Assembly: GCF_918698245.1 (NCBI RefSeq)
Contig: NZ_CAKKMS010000013.1
Span: forward strand, 1 to 50,654
Reading direction: 5' to 3'
Length of the DNA stretch: 50,654 nucleotides
Origin: Pedobacter sp. Bi126
GTDB taxonomy: Bacteria; Bacteroidota; Bacteroidia; Sphingobacteriales; Sphingobacteriaceae
Below the pieces are notes generated by a model. That model ran no database searches, was not told the DNA's origin, and was given only the letters and a program-made list of their open reading frames with translations. Made by a program: the position numbers and the translations under genes. Positions 47,689-50,654 of this stretch are shown here, in pieces (the first letter of the stretch is position 1; every line of letters begins with the position of its first letter).

Positions 47689-50654
47689 TTATTTTTTAAA
47701 GGCCCTGATCAATGTGATGTATCCCTTAAATACCTCAACTTCACTTCCCTCAGTCCGTTTTACACGTAACAGGTAGAAATAAGTTCCTTCGTTCAATCCT
47801 TCTCCTGTCCAGGTATTGTTATAGCCTTTGGCATGGAATACCTCATTGCCCCAGCGGTTTACAATTGTAAGTTCGCTAGACTGATACTGGTTCAGGCCGA
47901 TGATCTCGAAGGTGTCGTTAATTCCGTCTCCATTTGGCGTAAACAGGTTTGGCACCTTGATGGCATTAAAGTCAGCAGTTATCTTAACTGAAGCTATATT
48001 GGTATAATATCCATCTTTATCTTTCACCCTATAGGTAAACTCGTCGCCTCCTGTATATCCTGCACGTGGCTCATAGCTAATCGTACCATCAGAATTGATT
48101 TTTAGCGTGCCGTTTTTCGGCTGAGCAGTAATCTCAATGCTGCTAAGGTCAAAACCTGAATTTTTAGCATCATCATTGCCCAGCACCGGTATTTTCACGA
48201 TCTGATTTGCCTTGGTAGAGGCAACATCATCCACCGCTACCGGAGATGGAGTTACAGGGGTTACGGTTGGTTTGTCATTGGTACTGTCAGAACCAGATAC
48301 ATCACCTACATGTGTGCCTTCCGGAGTTAGCGCATCCACCTTAGCCGTATTACTCACGCTACCTAAATCTCTGTCTGCCTGACTCAATTTATAAACCACG
48401 CTATGGCTGATCGATTGTCCAGGTAACAGCCCTGTAGGCAGCGGCAATAAAAGACCTGAAATTCCAGCCTTGGCATCATTCAGTGTAACCGAAGTTAAAG
48501 TCGTCATGCCTGTATTGGTGATTGTAAAGGTATAGTTGATTGAATTACCGGATACCACCGCTGTTTTAACAAGCGCGATGGACGAACGCTGTGGCATAAG
48601 GGTTTGTGTAGGCTGATCATTATCCTCAGCTGTACCCGAGCGGTCTGTCACCTTGTCTCCTGAAGGTGAACTGGCAGTAACCTCAGCAGTATTCTCTACT
48701 TTTCCGTTGTCCCTGTCTGCCTGGCTTACCAAATAAGAGTACTGGTATGAAACCTCGGCTGCAGGTTCCAGTCTGGTTGCTACAATTACATTCAACGACA
48801 GTTTATTATCTGTAAGCGTAACAGGTGCCAGCTCAACATTTCCTGTGTTTCTGATCTTAAACGTATAAACAATATTGTTTCCATCTGTACTTAGCACTCC
48901 AGATTTCACCAGTGAAATTGCTGGTTTTGCAGTAATTATTGTCACAGTTGGATCGCCAGCTGCAGGAGTTGATGGATCATCAGAATCAACTACCACTGTC
49001 CCTCCCTTAGGATCTGTTCCTGAAGCGGTAGCCTGGTTGGCAAAACGGCCGCTGTTTACATCAGCAAGAGTAAGGGTGTGCCTTGCAGTCACAGTAACCT
49101 GAGCGCCTGGCTGCAACACCGCGATGCCCAAAGGAATAATGCTTCCCGGATCTGCTTTTGCATCAGTAATGGTGACATTCTTTAAAGTCACATTACCGGT
49201 GTTGGTAACAATTAATTTATAATTAATTACATCCCCTACTTTAGTCGCCACATTTGTTGCTGTCTTCGTAAGGCTCATCGATGGAGCAGCCGGGATAATG
49301 GTTACCGTAGGATCATCTGGTGTAGCTGTTGAAGGATCATCAGAGTCCTTGTCCACACCATTACCTTTAGGGTCTTTGCCCGTAGCCTTAGCCTGGTTGG
49401 TCACACTTCCCCCGTCGAGATCTGACTGGGTCATTGTATGCACAGCAGTTAAGGTAACCGAAGCGCCCGGTGCAAGGCTCGCTACAGGAGAACCTGTAAC
49501 CACTGCATTGGCATCGCTCACTGCGATATTGTTTAAAGTAACATTACCGGTATTGGTAAGCACTAAATTGTATTTAAGTGCTGCACCCAAAGTATTCGGT
49601 ACCGTGCCGTTCACCGATTTTGCAAAGCTCATCGATGGAGCAGCAGGGATAATGGTTACCGTAGGATCGTCTGGCGTACCTGTTGAAGGATCATCAGAAT
49701 CCTTGTCCACACCATTTCCTTTAGGGTCTTTGCCCGTAGCCTTAGCCTGGTTGGTCACACTTCCCCCGTCAATATCCGATTGGGTCATTGTATGCACAGC
49801 AGTTAAGGTAACCGAAGCGCCCGGTGCAAGGCTCGCTACAGGAGAACCTGTAACCACTGCATTGGCATCGCTCACCGCGATATTGTTTAAGGTAACATTG
49901 CCGGTATTGGTAACGACTAAGTTGTATTTAAGTGCTGCACCAACCGTGTTCGGTACCGTGCCGTTCACCGATTTTGCAAGGCTCATCGATGGAGCAGCCG
50001 GAATAATGGTTACCGTAGGATCATCTGGTGTAGCTGTTGAAGGATCATCAGAATCCTTGTCCACACCGTTCCCTTTAGGATCTTTGCCCGTAGCCTTAGC
50101 CTGGTTGGTCACACTGCCACCGTCGAGATCCGACTGGGTCATCGTATGCACAGCAGTTAAGGTAACCGAAGCGCCCGGTGCAAGGCTCGCTACAGGAGAA
50201 CCTGTAACCACTGCATTGGCATCGCTCACCGCGATATTGTTTAAGGTAACATTGCCGGTATTGGTAACGACTAAGTTGTATTTAAGTGCTGCACCAACCG
50301 TGTTCGGTACCGTGCCGTTCACCGATTTTGCAAGACTCATCGATGGAGCAGCAGGGATAATGGTTACTGTAGGATCGTCAGGGGTTCCTGTTGAAGGATC
50401 ATCAGAATCCTTGTCCACACCGTTACCTTTAGGATCTTTGCCCGTAGCCTTAGCCTGGTTGGTCACACTTCCCCCATCGAGATCCGACTGGGTCATCGTA
50501 TGTACAGCAGTCAAAGTAACAGAAGCACCCGGTGCAAGGCTCGCTACAGGAGAACCTGTAACCACTGCATTGGCATCGCTCACCGCGATATTGTTTAAGG
50601 TAACATTGCCGGTATTGGTAACGACTAAGTTGTATTTAAGTGCTGCACCAACCG
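47689..50654 (-). CDS. Repeat-rich DUF11 surface adhesin with cadherin-like and CHU_C (T9SS sorting) domains, partial
   Basis: Large secreted surface protein; its start lies beyond the right edge, and the frame is open to 50654 (the apparent start at 50583 is a GTG Val codon inside a repeat). From the window edge it has about four near-identical 118-residue DUF11 repeats (units contain NNIAVSDANAVVTG, SLAPGASVTLTAVHTMTQSD and ATGKDPKGNGVDKDSDDPST). Three diverged DUF11 repeats follow. Then comes a cadherin/VCBS-like domain (VDDVASTKANQIVKIPVLGN, SYEPRAGYTGGDEFTYRVKD) and a C-terminal CHU_C gliding-type sorting domain (NLFTPNGDGINDTFEIIG, VNRWGNEVFH, GTYFYLLRVK). It is probably exported by the type IX system, with the following PorP/SprF protein as partner (inference). 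Confidence 0.93.
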   Translation of the reverse strand, partial: VGAALKYNLVVTNTGNVTLNNIAVSDANAVVTGSPVASLAPGASVTLTAVHTMTQSDLDGGSVTNQAKATGKDPKGNGVDKDSDDPSTGTPDDPTVTIIPAAPSMSLAKSVNGTVPNTVGAALKYNLVVTNTGNVTLNNIAVSDANAVVTGSPVASLAPGASVTLTAVHTMTQSDLDGGSVTNQAKATGKDPKGNGVDKDSDDPSTATPDDPTVTIIPAAPSMSLAKSVNGTVPNTVGAALKYNLVVTNTGNVTLNNIAVSDANAVVTGSPVASLAPGASVTLTAVHTMTQSDIDGGSVTNQAKATGKDPKGNGVDKDSDDPSTGTPDDPTVTIIPAAPSMSFAKSVNGTVPNTLGAALKYNLVLTNTGNVTLNNIAVSDANAVVTGSPVASLAPGASVTLTAVHTMTQSDLDGGSVTNQAKATGKDPKGNGVDKDSDDPSTATPDDPTVTIIPAAPSMSLTKTATNVATKVGDVINYKLIVTNTGNVTLKNVTITDAKADPGSIIPLGIAVLQPGAQVTVTARHTLTLADVNSGRFANQATASGTDPKGGTVVVDSDDPSTPAAGDPTVTIITAKPAISLVKSGVLSTDGNNIVYTFKIRNTGNVELAPVTLTDNKLSLNVIVATRLEPAAEVSYQYSYLVSQADRDNGKVENTAEVTASSPSGDKVTDRSGTAEDNDQPTQTLMPQRSSIALVKTAVVSGNSINYTFTITNTGMTTLTSVTLNDAKAGISGLLLPLPTGLLPGQSISHSVVYKLSQADRDLGSVSNTAKVDALTPEGTHVGDVSGSDSTNDKPTVTPVTPSPVAVDDVASTKANQIVKIPVLGNDDAKNSGFDLSSIEITAQPKNGTLKINSDGTISYEPRAGYTGGDEFTYRVKDKDGYYTNIASVKITADFNAIKVPNLFTPNGDGINDTFEIIGLNQYQSSELTIVNRWGNEVFHAKGYNNTWTGEGLNEGTYFYLLRVKRTEGSEVEVFKGYITLIRAFKK
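49281..50654. repeat. 354-bp in-frame tandem repeats in the adhesin gene
   Basis: The landmark GCCTGGTTGG recurs at 49391, 49745, 50099 and 50453, an exact 354-bp period (118 codons). Units are nearly identical at the DNA level, differing at scattered sites (for example LDGG/IDGG, GTPDDP/ATPDDP, SLAKS/SFAKS). The array continues past the window. Such identity implies recent duplication or gene conversion and makes copy number unreliable in short-read assemblies. Confidence 0.95.

Noticed and set aside
47689..50583. Start of the DUF11 adhesin at 50583
   Set aside because: The codon is GTG for a valine inside a repeat and the frame stays open to the window edge, so the gene is partial.
49281..50654. 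Tandem repeats considered as a CRISPR array
   Set aside because: The 354-bp period is in frame within a coding sequence and there are no spacers.

Overview
The window reads as the chromosome of a Bacteroidota species, most likely Sphingobacteriaceae (Pedobacter-like). The evidence is three SusC/SusD pairs, a hybrid two-component sensor-regulator, a FecI/FecR-type sigma/anti-sigma pair, promoter -7 boxes of the Bacteroidota form TAnnTTTG, and a type IX secretion cluster (PorP/SprF, OmpA/PD40, CHU_C sorting domain). No rRNA, tRNA, CRISPR array or intact insertion sequence was seen.

Layout. (1) 395-22087, all minus strand: a fucose-type polysaccharide utilisation locus. It has a SusC/SusD pair (5161-395), a four-gene SusC-SusD-lipoprotein-lipoprotein operon (13543-5996), an AraC regulator, a 1367-residue hybrid two-component system, an L-rhamnose/L-fucose-type mutarotase and a GH29 alpha-L-fucosidase. 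Three promoters here (SusC 1, SusC 2, fucosidase) carry the same 30-bp box about 40 bp upstream of a TAnnTTTG element, which defines a probable hybrid-regulator regulon. (2) 22363-27621: a small-molecule/redox stress cluster. Two paralogous HxlR repressors are each divergent from their targets (NmrA-like reductase plus NTF2-like protein; SnoaL-like protein). It also holds an AraC regulator divergent from an exported metallo-beta-lactamase-fold protein, and a decayed RclC/YkgB (DUF417) pseudogene. A near-identical 50-bp operator lies in front of both HxlR targets and, 11.6 kb away, in front of a third NTF2-like gene (37899-38288). (3) 27893-36613, plus strand: a second glycan locus controlled by ECF sigma and FecR, with an STN-type SusC, SusD, and a secreted 600-residue protein of unrecognised family that is probably a glycoside hydrolase. 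(4) 36775-43827: exported beta-carbonic anhydrase, NTF2-like protein, C-type sulfatase with a PA14-like tail, and a copper P1B-ATPase. (5) 44574-50654, minus strand: a gliding/T9SS-type operon running from a repeat-rich DUF11 adhesin (open at the window edge) through PorP and OmpA/PD40 to a 37-codon single-pass membrane protein, closed by a clear terminator.

How the parts work together. In region 1 the hybrid sensor would detect a fucosylated oligosaccharide in the periplasm and switch on two outer-membrane import complexes together with the fucosidase; the mutarotase then equilibrates the released sugar. In region 3 the SusC N-terminal signalling domain would contact FecR, releasing the sigma factor. 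The HxlR proteins probably sense electrophiles or quinones through a shared cysteine. The region 5 products are cell-surface adhesion or secretion components.

The most novel points are the HTCS box regulon, the shared HxlR operator with a distant third target, the unassigned secreted enzyme and the small basic-tailed membrane protein.
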